64,000 nt of DNA, taken from contig CAJUDW010000011.1 of assembly GCA_910584995.1 (NCBI GenBank), positions 6,732-70,731 of the forward strand. The letters run 5' to 3'. The notes under the pieces are model-generated. The model had not been told where the DNA came from. It saw only the letters and a program-made list of their open reading frames with translations, and made no database searches. The translations under genes and the position numbers were made by a program. Below, one piece after another: positions 1-8,801 of the stretch (the first letter of the stretch is position 1; the number at the start of each line of letters is the position of its first letter). The DNA is from an uncultured Oscillibacter sp. (GTDB lineage: Bacteria > Bacillota > Clostridia > Oscillospirales > Oscillospiraceae).

Positions 1-350
1 TACGTTACCGTGAACCCCTGCCGCTCCAGCCATTTGCAGCTTTCCAGCACGGCGCTGTGCTCCACAGCGGTCGTAACCACATGGCGCCCCCCATGACGGT
101 TCTGCCAGCAGGCGGCGGCAATGGCCCAGTTGTCCCCCTCCGTGCCGCAGGAGGTGAAGCGGAGTTCCGCCCCGGAACAGCCCAGGGCAGCGGCCACGGT
201 CTCCCGCCAGCGCTCCACCTGCTTCTTCATCTCCAGGCCCATGGGGTACTGGGAACTGGGGTTGCCGAACTCCCCGGCCAGGACCTGGTACATGGCATCC
301 GCCACCTCCCGGGGGACGGGGGTTGTGGCGGCGTGGTCTAAGTAAATCAT
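1..350 (-). CDS. Cysteine desulfurase (NifS/IscS-like), 5' part only
   Basis: The reverse strand reads from an ATG at 350 off the left edge, giving 116 codons beginning MIYLDHAATTPVP, the classic N-terminus of class V PLP-dependent cysteine desulfurases. These take sulfur from cysteine as a persulfide for Fe-S clusters or tRNA thiolation. A GGGAGAGGAG ribosome-binding site precedes the start. The segment NPSSQYPMG and the later TEGDNWAI stretch also fit the family. The PLP lysine and catalytic cysteine lie outside the window, so the IscS/NifS/SufS subtype cannot be decided. It is divergent from the tRNA methylthiotransferase gene mtaB. Confidence 0.9.
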   Translation of the reverse strand, partial: MIYLDHAATTPVPREVADAMYQVLAGEFGNPSSQYPMGLEMKKQVERWRETVAAALGCSGAELRFTSCGTEGDNWAIAAACWQNRHGGRHVVTTAVEHSAVLESCKWLERQGFTVT

Positions 351-413
351 GGAAAAACTCCTCTCCCGATCCCCGGGCGGCACGCAGGCAGGCGTCTTTG
401 GAAAACAGGGGGC

Positions 414-442
414 TTGCCCTGTCCGGAAATCCAAGGTATAAT
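414..442 (+). promoter_or_regulatory. Probable sigma-A promoter of mtaB
   Basis: TTGCCC (414-419) and a consensus TATAAT (437-442) are 17 bp apart, about 95 bp upstream of the mtaB start, in the divergent gap with the cysteine desulfurase gene. Called from sequence only. Confidence 0.6.
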
Positions 443-535
443 ACATGTGTTTCCGCCCTGCGGCCCCGTTTGGGGAATACGCCGGGCAGGCCTGATTATT
501 ATACAGACATTTCCGAAAAAGCGCAAGGAGATTTC

Positions 536-1825
536 ATGAAAGTTGCCATTTATACCTTGGGCTGCAAGGTAAACCAGTACGAGACCCAGGCCATGGAGCA
601 GCTCCTCCGGGAGAGGGGCCACCAGGTGGTGGATTTCTCCCAGGAGGCAGATGCCTACGTGGTGAATACCTGCTCCGTCACGGCGGTCAGCGACCAGAAG
701 TCCCGGCAGATGATCCGCCATATCCGGCGGCAGCGGCCCGGGGCCGTGGTGGCCGTGTGCGGCTGCTATCCCCAGACCCACGCCGCGGATATGGAGAAGC
801 TGGACGTGGATCTGGTCTCCGGTACCGGGGACCGCTTGGGGTTCCTGGATCTGCTGGAACAGGCGGGCCAATCCCGGCTGGAGGCCCTGGATCGCGCCTT
901 TGACCGCCGCGCCTTTGAGATCCTCCCCGCCGGGGGGCTGGAAAACCGGACCCGGGCCATGCTGAAGGTGGAGGACGGCTGCGTCAATTTCTGTTCCTAC
1001 TGCATCATCCCCTACGCCCGGGGCCCTGTCCGTTCCCTGCCTCTGGATCGGGCGGCGGAACAGGCGGAGGGGCTGGCGGAAGCCGGCTACCGGGAGATTG
1101 TCCTGACGGGCATTGAGATCTCCTCCTGGGGCAGGGATCTGAAAACCGGCGAGACCCTGGCGGATCTGGCGGAGGCCGTGTCCCGGGCGGCCCCCGGCGT
1201 CCGCATCCGGCTGGGAAGCCTGGAGCCCCGGACGGTGACGGAGGAATTCTGCCGCCGCTGCCGGGCCCTGCCGGATCTCTGCCCCCAGTTCCACCTGTCC
1301 CTCCAGAGCGGCTGCGCCGGAACCCTCCGGCGGATGAACCGGAAGTACGATCCCACCCGGTTCCTGGAGTCCGTTACCCTCCTGCACCGCTGGTTTGACC
1401 GGCCTGCCGTCACCACGGATCTCATCACCGGGTTCCCGGGGGAAACGGAGGAGGAATTCGCCGAAACCCTGGCCTTTCTGGAAACCTGCGGCTTCGCCAA
1501 AGTCCACGTGTTCCCCTACTCCGTCCGCCCCGGGACACCGGCGGCAGAAATGCCCCAGGTGCCGGGGGACGTGAAGGCCCGGCGGGCCCGGGAGGCGGCG
1601 GCCGTGGCCGCGAAAACCCGGCGGGCGTATCTGGAAGGCTGCGTGGGGGCAGTGTATCCGGTCCTTTTCGAGCAGCCCCGGGAGGGCCGCTTCTCCGGCC
1701 ACGCCCCCAATTATATGGAAGTCCTGGCGGAGGGGGAAGATCTCCGCAACGCCGTGAAGAATGTCCGGATCACCGGGACGGACGGTGACGTACTCTTTGG
1801 GACAATTCTGGAGGATGACACATGA
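536..1825 (+). CDS. mtaB: tRNA (t6A37)-C2-methylthiotransferase MtaB
   Basis: 429 aa. Radical-SAM enzyme expected to convert t6A to ms2t6A at position 37 of ANN-decoding tRNAs. The N-terminal UPF0004 domain begins MKVAIYTLGCKVNQYE and holds its three cluster cysteines (C in TLGCKV, NTCSV, CGCYPQ). The central radical-SAM domain has the CxxxCxxC motif in CVNFCSYC, and the C-terminal ~60 residues match a TRAM RNA-binding domain. The ATG at 536 is chosen over upstream in-frame starts because GCAAGGAG sits about 6 nt before it and the family motif starts there. Its stop overlaps the next gene by 4 nt (ATGA), so the two are translationally coupled. Confidence 0.93.
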   Translation: MKVAIYTLGCKVNQYETQAMEQLLRERGHQVVDFSQEADAYVVNTCSVTAVSDQKSRQMIRHIRRQRPGAVVAVCGCYPQTHAADMEKLDVDLVSGTGDRLGFLDLLEQAGQSRLEALDRAFDRRAFEILPAGGLENRTRAMLKVEDGCVNFCSYCIIPYARGPVRSLPLDRAAEQAEGLAEAGYREIVLTGIEISSWGRDLKTGETLADLAEAVSRAAPGVRIRLGSLEPRTVTEEFCRRCRALPDLCPQFHLSLQSGCAGTLRRMNRKYDPTRFLESVTLLHRWFDRPAVTTDLITGFPGETEEEFAETLAFLETCGFAKVHVFPYSVRPGTPAAEMPQVPGDVKARRAREAAAVAAKTRRAYLEGCVGAVYPVLFEQPREGRFSGHAPNYMEVLAEGEDLRNAVKNVRITGTDGDVLFGTILEDDT

Positions 1826-2397
1826 AAAGCCACTTTTTCGCCTATATCTCCCGGATGCGCTTCATCCAGCGGTGGGCGCTGATGCGGAACACCGCCCCGG
1901 AAAATGTCCAGGAGCACAGCCACCAGGTGGCGGTCCTGGCCCACGCCCTGGCGGTAATCCGAAACGAAAAATTCGGCGGACACACAGACCCGGGGACCAT
2001 AGCCGCCGCCGCCCTGTATCACGACGCCTCGGAAATCCTCACCGGGGACATGCCCACCCCCATCAAATATGACAACCCCGCCATCCGTAGTGCCTACAAG
2101 GAGGTGGAGGCGGTGGCGGAGGGGAAGCTTCTGGCCATGCTGCCGGAGGAACTGAGGGCCGTCTACACCCCCCTGCTGACCCAGATACCGCCGGAGACAG
2201 AGCGCCTGGTGAAAGCGGCGGACAAACTCTCCGCCTACATCAAGTGCGTGGAGGAACTGAAAGCCGGCAACGCGGAGTTCCGGGACGCCGCCGCCCAGAC
2301 CCGGCAGGCCCTGGAGTCCTACGGCCTGCCGGAGGTGCAGTATTTCCTGGAGGTCTTCATGGACAGCTTCTCCCTGACCCTGGATCAGCTGAAATGA
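1822..2397 (+). CDS. HD-domain 5'-nucleotidase, YfbR type
   Basis: 191 aa. Metal-dependent HD phosphohydrolase; YfbR of E. coli is a 5'-deoxynucleotidase acting on dNMPs. The metal-binding residues are visible: H34 in EHSHQV, H67-D68 in ALYHDASE with E71 next, and a later Asp in AADKLSAY. The N-terminal SRMRFIQRW segment and TGDMPTPIKY are typical of YfbR-like proteins. Start ATG overlaps the mtaB stop (ATGA). The product is expected to be cytosolic. No functional link with tRNA thiolation is known; co-transcription may be for housekeeping balance. Confidence 0.85.
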   Translation: MKSHFFAYISRMRFIQRWALMRNTAPENVQEHSHQVAVLAHALAVIRNEKFGGHTDPGTIAAAALYHDASEILTGDMPTPIKYDNPAIRSAYKEVEAVAEGKLLAMLPEELRAVYTPLLTQIPPETERLVKAADKLSAYIKCVEELKAGNAEFRDAAAQTRQALESYGLPEVQYFLEVFMDSFSLTLDQLK

Positions 2398-2574
2398 GAA
2401 CCGGTATCCACCGGCTGAGGATGCCGGATGGGGGAGGGTCTTCGCCGTCCCGCAAGGCAAAATCCCCATGGATACTTTGTGTATTGCAAGAATTTTTTAT
2501 GGGTCAGGGCCGCAAAAGCCCCGCCCCGACGGCCTTTAACGCCTGTGGAGACAGGTTCTACAGCCTGCCCCTAT

Positions 2575-2621
2575 CAAAAAAGCACCGCCCCGTCCGGCTA
2601 TGCCGGGCAGGGCGATTTTTT
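2575..2621. terminator. Bidirectional intrinsic terminator between convergent genes
   Basis: An A-rich run leads into CGCCC (2586-2590) and an inner CCGGC, loop TAT, then GCCGG and GGGCG (2610-2614) followed by ATTTTTT. It serves the HD gene (+) and, read in reverse, the DUF2461 gene (-). The rest of the gap 2398-2637 holds no gene. Confidence 0.7.
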
Positions 2622-2637
2622 ACAGGCGGGCGGCGTC

Positions 2638-3348
2638 TCAGCCCCTCTCCTCCTGCTTGGCAGGCTCCCGGCTGTCCCGGGGATCCGGATCCCCGTCCAG
2701 CGTGACGAAATAGTCGTAAAAAGGCAGCAGGAAGCCGAAGCCCTGTTTAAGCCTCTCCAGAATGTCCCTGCTGAAAATCTCCTCCGTCAGCTTGTCCTCG
2801 TGAAGGATGGAGAAGGACTTGGCCCGGTACCAGGGCTCCAGCAGGGCCGAGGGGGCCGCGCCCCTGGGCTTTTTGTACTCCTCCACGGAGAGGCCGAACT
2901 CCTCCTGCCCCTCCAGGCGGCGCATCAGCTTCTCCATGGTCTCCGGATCCCGGGTAATCCTGGCCCGGAGTTTGGCCATGGTCAGGGGCTTTGGCAGGTA
3001 ATAACCCATACCGCAACTCCAGCCGTCGGGGGCCAACTCAAACCAGAAGGTGGGTTTTGCCGTCCACTGTTCCGAGGGCTGCTCTACGGAAAACCAGAGG
3101 TGATCCTTGTAGGGCCCCCGTCCGTGGAGGCGGCGGGCGTCCCGGTAAATACGGGTGACCTTCCGGATAAGGCCGCAGTCCGGCCGCTCCTCCCGAAGAT
3201 ACGCGTACACCTCGTCCCCAAGTTCCCGCATAGGGTGATAAAAATGTTCCAAATAGATCTGCTTGTGGGCCTCAAACCAATCCCGCTCGTTGTTGAAGCG
3301 GATGCCCCACATGAAATCCACCGTCTCGCCGGTAAAGCCTGTAAACAT
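2638..3348 (-). CDS. DUF2461 family protein
   Basis: 236 aa. Matches the DUF2461/TIGR02453 family of unknown biochemical function: N-terminal MFTGFTGETVDFM, then NNERDWFEAHK, RKVTRIYRDARR and GPYKDHLW, all hallmarks recalled for this family. Start 3348 is preferred over an upstream in-frame ATG because GGGAGGG lies 6 nt before it and the family motif starts there. No signal peptide or membrane segment. Monocistronic between two intergenic regions; convergent with the HD gene. Confidence 0.8.
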   Translation of the reverse strand: MFTGFTGETVDFMWGIRFNNERDWFEAHKQIYLEHFYHPMRELGDEVYAYLREERPDCGLIRKVTRIYRDARRLHGRGPYKDHLWFSVEQPSEQWTAKPTFWFELAPDGWSCGMGYYLPKPLTMAKLRARITRDPETMEKLMRRLEGQEEFGLSVEEYKKPRGAAPSALLEPWYRAKSFSILHEDKLTEEIFSRDILERLKQGFGFLLPFYDYFVTLDGDPDPRDSREPAKQEERG

Positions 3349-3605
3349 GGGTCCCTCCCTATCTCCCGGAATGGCCCCGCCCAAAATGGGGCCGTCGGGG
3401 TTCCGGACGCCCTGGAGAGTCTCCGGGGCTGCCGGTTAAGCAGAATCAAGATGATTCCGGAATGTAAAGCGGGCTCCCGGAAAACACACATGCGTTTCGC
3501 GGGCCCCGTCCCGCCGGTTGTCCATATCATAGCACAAAAAGGCGGCCCGGGCAACCATCCCGCTGCCACGAGCCCCGTCGGAAATGCGGACTGGACATCT
3601 ACTGT

Positions 3606-3646
3606 GTGGAATTTAATGTAATTTCGTGGAATTTATTGCAAATTTC
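3606..3646. repeat. Tandem 20-bp direct repeat, probable regulator operator
   Basis: Two head-to-tail copies beginning GTGGAATTTA occupy 3606-3625 and 3626-3646, both ending in AATTTC, the second with one extra base. The 20-bp period is about two helical turns, so both lie on one DNA face. The second copy overlaps the -35 of the AraC promoter. Direct-repeat half-sites next to -35 are typical of AraC-family targets, so autoregulation is a reasonable inference. Confidence 0.55.
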
Positions 3647-3665
3647 GTCTCAGATGTGATATAAT
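3636..3665 (+). promoter_or_regulatory. Promoter of the araC-type gene at 3732
   Basis: TTGCAA (3636-3641), 18-bp spacer, consensus TATAAT (3660-3665). Transcription would begin near 3672, giving a leader of about 60 nt. The remainder of the 3349-3731 gap contains no recognisable gene. Confidence 0.7.
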
Positions 3666-3731
3666 TGGTTCCTACAAAAACCGTCAGCCCCGCCAATCAG
3701 CCTGCAAGCGGATGAGAAAGGAGCCGGAACG

Positions 3732-4577
3732 ATGGGTAATTTCTCTTTTTCCATCTTCCCAAATGAAAATTTTCTGGATCTCCGCCTGTACCAATACGGC
3801 TGGGAGCAATGCGAACCACTCCATTCCTACGGTCCCTCTGTGCGGAACCACTATCTCTTCCATTATATCCTCTCCGGCAGGGGATCTTTGCTGTCCGCCG
3901 GGGAGGACAGCAAGGACCGCCGCTATGAATTAGCGGCGGGGCAGGGATTTTTGATCTGCCCCGGCCAGGTGAATACCTACAGCGCCACCAAGGACGACCC
4001 CTGGAAATACGTCTGGCTGGAATTCGACGGCCTGCGGGCAGGGGAATTCCTCACCAGCGCGGGCCTGGATCTGGCCCAGCCCATCTATTCCCCCCGGGAC
4101 TCCGCCCTGGGGGAACTGATGCGGGACGAGATGCTCTATATTACGGATCACGCCGAGGCGTCCCCACTGCACCTGATCGGGCATCTCTGCCTGTTCCTGG
4201 ACGCCCTGATCCGCTCCTCCTCCACCCAAACCCTGAACCAGCGGCCCCAGCTGCGGGACTTCTACATCCAGGAGGCGGTGACCTTCATGGAGCAAAACTA
4301 CCAGCGGAACCTGACCGTGGAGGAGATCGCGGGGGTCTGCCGCCTGAACCGCAGTTATTTCAGCAAGCTTTTCCGGGACAACCTGGGCTGCCCGCCCCAG
4401 GAGTTCCTGATCCGCCTGCGGCTGGCCAAGGCGGTAGAGTTGATGAAGACCACCAGTTCCTCCATCGGCGATATCTCCGCCCTGTGCGGGTATCCCAACC
4501 AACTCCATTTCTCCAGGGCCTTTAAGAAACGCTACGGCATCTCCCCCCGGGAGTGGCGCAGCAGGAACCGGGGGTAG
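3732..4577 (+). CDS. AraC-family transcriptional regulator (first of two)
   Basis: 281 aa. The N-terminal ~165 residues form a cupin-type effector-binding domain (HYLFHYILSGRGSL, then GQGFLICPGQVNTY, the AraC-binding signature). The C-terminal ~100 residues contain two helix-turn-helix motifs (VEEIAGVCRLNRSYFSKLF and IGDISALCGYPNQLHFSRAF) ending in GISPREWR. Start supported by AAAGGAG 8 nt upstream. It faces the alpha-galactosidase gene and its architecture resembles MsmR/RafR-type activators of alpha-galactoside operons, so it probably regulates that locus. Which of the two AraC proteins here acts on the transporter promoter cannot be told from sequence. Confidence 0.88.
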   Translation: MGNFSFSIFPNENFLDLRLYQYGWEQCEPLHSYGPSVRNHYLFHYILSGRGSLLSAGEDSKDRRYELAAGQGFLICPGQVNTYSATKDDPWKYVWLEFDGLRAGEFLTSAGLDLAQPIYSPRDSALGELMRDEMLYITDHAEASPLHLIGHLCLFLDALIRSSSTQTLNQRPQLRDFYIQEAVTFMEQNYQRNLTVEEIAGVCRLNRSYFSKLFRDNLGCPPQEFLIRLRLAKAVELMKTTSSSIGDISALCGYPNQLHFSRAFKKRYGISPREWRSRNRG

Positions 4578-4627
4578 CCATATCGCCCGAAAAGGCAATT
4601 CAGGACGGGCAGTTTTTCGGAAATACA

Positions 4628-4658
4628 GGGGACGGGCCTTGCGGCCCGCCCCCCTTTT
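4628..4658 (+). terminator. Intrinsic terminator of the araC-type gene
   Basis: An 11-bp stem with one mismatch, GGGGaCGGGCC (4628-4638) and GGCCCGcCCCC (4643-4653), loop TTGC, followed by CTTTT. It lies between the convergent regulator and alpha-galactosidase genes. Confidence 0.65.
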
Positions 4659-4659
4659 G

Positions 4660-6846
4660 TTATTCCGCTTTCAAATACAGCTGGAAGGACTGATAGTCCC
4701 CCATCAGCAGTTCCATGGGCAGCGGGTAGCCGCCCTCCATCAGGGCCGCGCCGCTGTAGGCCGCGCCCCCCTCCACACGGTAGCGCAGGGCCGGATCCAG
4801 CCCCCGCAGATACAGCGTCCGGAAGGGCGGATTCCCGCAGACAGGGCCGGTGACAACCGACGCCAGCGCCTCCCGCCGGTCCGGGGACACGTGTTCCCAG
4901 GCAGTGAAGGGGCCGTTCTCAAAGGGATCCGTCAGGCGGTAGTAATCGCCCCGCTGGATGAGGTCATAGTGCTCCTTGAAAAAGCGCACCTGCCGGGCCA
5001 TCAGTTCCCGCTCCTCCGGCGTGGTCTTGCTGAGATCCATCTCATAGCCGAAGGTGCCCGCCATGGCCACAACGCCCCGGGTCTCCAGCGGCGTAGTCCG
5101 CAGCGTCCCCGCGTTGGGCACGGCGGAAACGTGGGCCCCCATGGCGCTGACAGGATAGGCAAAGGAGGTGCCGTACTGAATCCGGAGCCGGTCCACCGCA
5201 TCGGTGTTGTCGCTGCACCAGATCTGGGGAGTGTAATACAGCATGCCGGCGTCAAACCGGCCTCCGCCGCCGGCACAGCCCTCAATCAGCATCTGGGGGA
5301 AGTCCTGGTGCAGCCGCTCCAGCATATCATACACCCCCAGGACATAACGGTGGTAAACCTCCCCCTGCCGTTCCGAAGGCAGCTGGGCAGACCAGACGGT
5401 GGCCAGGGTGCGGTTGGCGTCCCATTTGACATAGGTGATCTCCGCGCTGGAGAGCACCGCCTTCAGCGCGCCGTAAATGTGATCCCGCACGTCCTGGCGG
5501 GAGAAATCCAGCACCAGCTGGCTGCGGCCGCGGGTGTGGGCGCGGCCGGGTATGGCCAGGGCCCAGTCGGGATGCTGGCGGTAAAGGGCGCTGTCCTCGC
5601 TGATCATCTCCGGCTCCACCCAGATGCCGAACCGCATCCCCAGTTCCTGGATCCGGGGCACCAGGGCCTCCAGGCCGCCGGGCAGCTTCCGCAGGTTCAC
5701 GGCCCAGTCCCCCAGGGCCCGGTAATCGTCGTCCCGATCGCCGAACCAGCCGTCGTCCATCACCAGCAGTTCGATGCCCATAGGCGCCGCCGCCTGGGCA
5801 ATCTCCACCAGCTTATCCGCGTCAAAGTCAAAGGTAGTGGCCTCCCAGTTGTTCACCAGGACGGGCCTCCGGCGGCCCTCATAGGGATCCCGCAGAAGAT
5901 GCTCCCGGATGGCCCGGTGGAACCGGCGGCTCATCTGCCCGAAGCCGGAGGGGGAGCAGACCATGGCAGCCTCGGGGGTCTGGAAGGCCCCGCCGGGTTC
6001 CAGGGTCCAGGAGAAGTGGTAGGGGTTGATGCCCATGACAAGGCGGCAGTCCTCCAGCTGGGACCGCTCCGCCATGGCCTCGAAACTGCCGCTGTAAAGC
6101 AGCATGGCGCCATAGCAGAGGCCGTGCTCCTCCCCGGCGTCCGGGCGGCACAGCATAACAAACGGATTGTTCTGATGGCTGGAGAGGCCCCGGGTAGTGC
6201 CTACCCCCTGGATGCCGGGGGCCAGCGGCGTGCGGGTGGGGCAGCGTTCCATCATGTGCCGGCCGGCAAAGGTGATGATATCCAGCGGCGCGGCGTAGGG
6301 CAGATCCAGGCAGAGGGAGGCGGCCTTCAAAAGACGCACCGGCTTCTCCCCCCGGTTGACGATCCGCACCGCCCGGGTAATGAGATCCACATCTTCAAAC
6401 ACGCCGTAATACAGTTCCGCCACCACATGGGAGGCAGGATCCTCCAGGAAGAGGATCAGGGTTTCGGCCTCCTGCCCCCAAAAGGCCGGCAGGCCTTCCA
6501 GGGTATACTTCCCCTTCCGGACTTCATAGCCGGTGTAGCGCAGATCTACGGCGTGGCTGCCGTCGGCCTGCTCTACCTCCAGGGAGGGGATGCGGTAATC
6601 CCCAACGCCGCAGGTGGAATACTCCTGGGGCAGGGTGTCCAAGGAGTAATCCCGGCGGTTCCCCGCCTCGTCGGGATTGGGGGTGTGGCTGCGGTCAGCC
6701 CGCCGGATCAGATAGGTCATATCCTCCTCCACCCGGGGGCCGTAGTAAGCGTGCAGCAGGACATGATAGGGATCCGCCTGCATCTGGTAGGTTGTATGGC
6801 TGGTGTGCAGCGTAAAAATCCGCTGCTCCTGATCGATAACAATCAT
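4660..6846 (-). CDS. GH36 alpha-galactosidase
   Basis: 728 aa, the usual length for bacterial GH36 enzymes that hydrolyse terminal alpha-1,6-galactose from melibiose, raffinose or stachyose. The retaining catalytic pair is visible: nucleophile D476 in YVKWDANR and acid/base D546 in WCSDNTDA, with the substrate-binding VMDDGWFG and FGIWVEPEMISEDS motifs before them. The N-terminal ~320 residues form the beta-supersandwich domain. No signal peptide, so it acts in the cytosol on imported oligosaccharides. Start ATG has AGAGAGG upstream. It follows the sugar ABC genes in the same direction across a terminator-like hairpin. Confidence 0.95.
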   Translation of the reverse strand: MIVIDQEQRIFTLHTSHTTYQMQADPYHVLLHAYYGPRVEEDMTYLIRRADRSHTPNPDEAGNRRDYSLDTLPQEYSTCGVGDYRIPSLEVEQADGSHAVDLRYTGYEVRKGKYTLEGLPAFWGQEAETLILFLEDPASHVVAELYYGVFEDVDLITRAVRIVNRGEKPVRLLKAASLCLDLPYAAPLDIITFAGRHMMERCPTRTPLAPGIQGVGTTRGLSSHQNNPFVMLCRPDAGEEHGLCYGAMLLYSGSFEAMAERSQLEDCRLVMGINPYHFSWTLEPGGAFQTPEAAMVCSPSGFGQMSRRFHRAIREHLLRDPYEGRRRPVLVNNWEATTFDFDADKLVEIAQAAAPMGIELLVMDDGWFGDRDDDYRALGDWAVNLRKLPGGLEALVPRIQELGMRFGIWVEPEMISEDSALYRQHPDWALAIPGRAHTRGRSQLVLDFSRQDVRDHIYGALKAVLSSAEITYVKWDANRTLATVWSAQLPSERQGEVYHRYVLGVYDMLERLHQDFPQMLIEGCAGGGGRFDAGMLYYTPQIWCSDNTDAVDRLRIQYGTSFAYPVSAMGAHVSAVPNAGTLRTTPLETRGVVAMAGTFGYEMDLSKTTPEERELMARQVRFFKEHYDLIQRGDYYRLTDPFENGPFTAWEHVSPDRREALASVVTGPVCGNPPFRTLYLRGLDPALRYRVEGGAAYSGAALMEGGYPLPMELLMGDYQSFQLYLKAE

Positions 6847-6984
6847 AATTTTGAACCTCTCTGTGCGGTTGTCGCGGCCGCAGGGGCCTGCCTGCGGAAA
6901 TTGTATGCGATTTTCCCCGCTGACGCAAGGGGAAACCGCAGGGAAAAGGCCACAAAATCCATTGGCGGCGCATGCGGCGGCTTG

Positions 6985-7028
6985 TGAAAAATAACGGCCC
7001 CGGCTATGGAATGAACCAACGCCGGGGC
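6985..7028 (-). terminator. Terminator or attenuator between transporter and alpha-galactosidase
   Basis: On the reverse strand, GCCCCGGC (7028-7021), a 16-nt loop, GCCGGGGC (7004-6997), then TTATTTTT (6994-6987). It lies 14 nt after the permease stop and would lower read-through into the alpha-galactosidase gene, setting transporter above enzyme expression. A separate promoter for the enzyme was not clear in 6847-6985. Confidence 0.6.
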
Positions 7029-7041
7029 TGTTGTGGAAACC

Positions 7042-7881
7042 TTATTTTCCGCCGGTGGAGGCGATACCCTCAATGAACTGGCGCTGGAAGATCAAATACA
7101 GGATCACCATCGGCAGCATGGCCAGCAGGGAGCCGGCCATCAGCACCGGGAAGTTGGTGGTAAACTGGCCCCGCAGAGTGGCAAGGCCGGAGGAAAGGGT
7201 CATCATTTTCAGATCAGAGTTCACCACCAGGGGCCACATCAGATCGCCGTAAGCAAAGACGGCGGTGAAGATGGTCAGGGCGGCCACGGAGGTGCCCGTC
7301 AGGGGGAACATGACCTTGGTGAAGGTCTGCCACTGGTTGCACCCGTCCAGATAGGCGGCCTCGCCGATCTCCGTGGGGATGCCCATGTAGGTCTGGCGCA
7401 GGAAGAACACGCCAAAAGCACTGACCAGGCCCGGGAAAACCAGGGCGAAAATGGTGTTGGCCAGGCCCATGTGGGCGATCATCTGGTACTGGGGGATAAT
7501 GAAGATCTGGCTGGGCAGGGACATCTGCACCAGGACGATGCCGAAGAGCAGGCCCTTGCCCCGGAACTGAAGCTTGGCAAAGGCATAGCCCGCCATGGAA
7601 CTGAAGACAATGGCGCAGATCACCCGGAAGAACACCATCAGCGTCGTATTCCAGTACAGGTTCAGGAAGGGAAGGCTTGCCATGGCGTCCCGGAAATTGT
7701 CCAGCATCAGCTGAGCGGGGAAAATGGTGGGCGGGATGGCAAGGCTCTCGGGAATGGTTTTGGAACTGGTGAGGATCATCCACACGAAGGGGAAGATCAT
7801 GACAATGGAACTGAGGATCAAAACCAGGTAGGTGAGGACGGTTGTCATCTTCCTCGTTCTTTCCAAAGAAGAACTCTTCAT
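7042..7881 (-). CDS. Sugar ABC transporter permease, MalG/MsmG type
   Basis: 279 aa with about six hydrophobic segments. The cytoplasmic ATPase-coupling EAA loop reads GEAAYLDGCNQWQTFTKVM. The N-terminal segment up to FVWMILTSSK is typical of the second permease of CUT1 sugar importers. ATG at 7881 is chosen over a GTG one codon earlier because AAGGAGG sits 7 nt upstream. The gene follows the MalF-type permease by 12 nt. No ATPase gene is in the locus, so a shared MsmK-like ATPase elsewhere probably energises it. Confidence 0.92.
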   Translation of the reverse strand: MKSSSLERTRKMTTVLTYLVLILSSIVMIFPFVWMILTSSKTIPESLAIPPTIFPAQLMLDNFRDAMASLPFLNLYWNTTLMVFFRVICAIVFSSMAGYAFAKLQFRGKGLLFGIVLVQMSLPSQIFIIPQYQMIAHMGLANTIFALVFPGLVSAFGVFFLRQTYMGIPTEIGEAAYLDGCNQWQTFTKVMFPLTGTSVAALTIFTAVFAYGDLMWPLVVNSDLKMMTLSSGLATLRGQFTTNFPVLMAGSLLAMLPMVILYLIFQRQFIEGIASTGGK

Positions 7882-7893
7882 CACAGCGCCTCC

Positions 7894-8787
7894 TTACACA
7901 TCGTAGTTGACCCACTTCTTCTGGCCCAGGAACTGCACCACAGTGATCACGCCAATCAGAAGCACGGTCCAAATGACAATGGCAGAGCCGGATCCGCGGC
8001 TGCCGGCCACGAAGGATTCCCGGTAGAACAGATACATCAGGCTCTGCACACTGGTCACAGCGGGGTTGGTGTCCTCCACCATCATGTAGATAAGGTCGTA
8101 CACCTTCACGGAGGCCATGAGGCGCATAATCATCACAACGAACAGGGTGGGGGAGACCATAGGCAGGGTGATGTGGAAGAACTGGACCAGCTTGTTGGCC
8201 CCGTCGATCTGCGCGGCCTCATAGTAGGACTTGGAGATATTCTGAAGGCCCGCCAGAAGGAGCACAGCGTCATAGCCGATGTTGCTCCAGATGGCCACGA
8301 TGGCGCAGGAGATCATGACCACCTTGGGGTCGGTAATCCAGCCTATGTGGCTGCCCATCATCTGGTTGAGGATGCCGTACTCGCCGTTGAAAATCCAGCG
8401 CCACACCATGGTGACGGCAGCGGGGGCGCACACCATGGGCAGGAAGAAGATGGTGCGGAAGGCGCCCTTGCCCTTGATTTTGGCGTTCAGGAGCATAGCC
8501 ACCAGAAGGGCCAGGAACAGGCCCAGAGGCACCGTCAGGATACAGAAATAGATGGTATTCCAGGTGGCCCGCCAGAACTCGGGGCGCTGGAAAATGTCAA
8601 TAAAATTTTGAAAACCGACAAATTTGTAATGGCCGAACCCCAGATGCTCACAGAAGCTGGTGTACAGCGTCTGGACAAAGGGCCACAGGTTCAGGACCAG
8701 CAGGCCGATGATGGTGGGGGCCACCATGATCCAGCCCCAGTTCTCCTCCCGTCTGGCGGCGGCGGACAGTTTTGTTCCCTTATTCAC
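7894..8787 (-). CDS. Sugar ABC transporter permease, MalF/MsmF type
   Basis: 297 aa, multi-pass membrane protein. The first membrane helix covers IMVAPTIIGLLVLNLWPF and the EAA loop reads YYEAAQIDGANKLVQFF. First permease of a CUT1 importer for oligosaccharides. Start is a GTG at 8787 (VNKGTKLSA) because AGGAGG lies 7 nt upstream, whereas an earlier in-frame GTG would itself overlap that site. It begins 14 nt after the binding-protein stop and is part of the same transcript. Confidence 0.92.
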   Translation of the reverse strand: MNKGTKLSAAARREENWGWIMVAPTIIGLLVLNLWPFVQTLYTSFCEHLGFGHYKFVGFQNFIDIFQRPEFWRATWNTIYFCILTVPLGLFLALLVAMLLNAKIKGKGAFRTIFFLPMVCAPAAVTMVWRWIFNGEYGILNQMMGSHIGWITDPKVVMISCAIVAIWSNIGYDAVLLLAGLQNISKSYYEAAQIDGANKLVQFFHITLPMVSPTLFVVMIMRLMASVKVYDLIYMMVEDTNPAVTSVQSLMYLFYRESFVAGSRGSGSAIVIWTVLLIGVITVVQFLGQKKWVNYDV

Positions 8788-8801
8788 AACAAGCCCTCCT
8801 C

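Noticed and set aside
4639..6987. 782-codon open frame on the + strand opposite the alpha-galactosidase gene
   Set aside because: It is antisense to a GH36 gene with all catalytic motifs, is rich in His/Gln/Gly/Pro as expected from reversed GC-rich codons, and has no ribosome-binding site.
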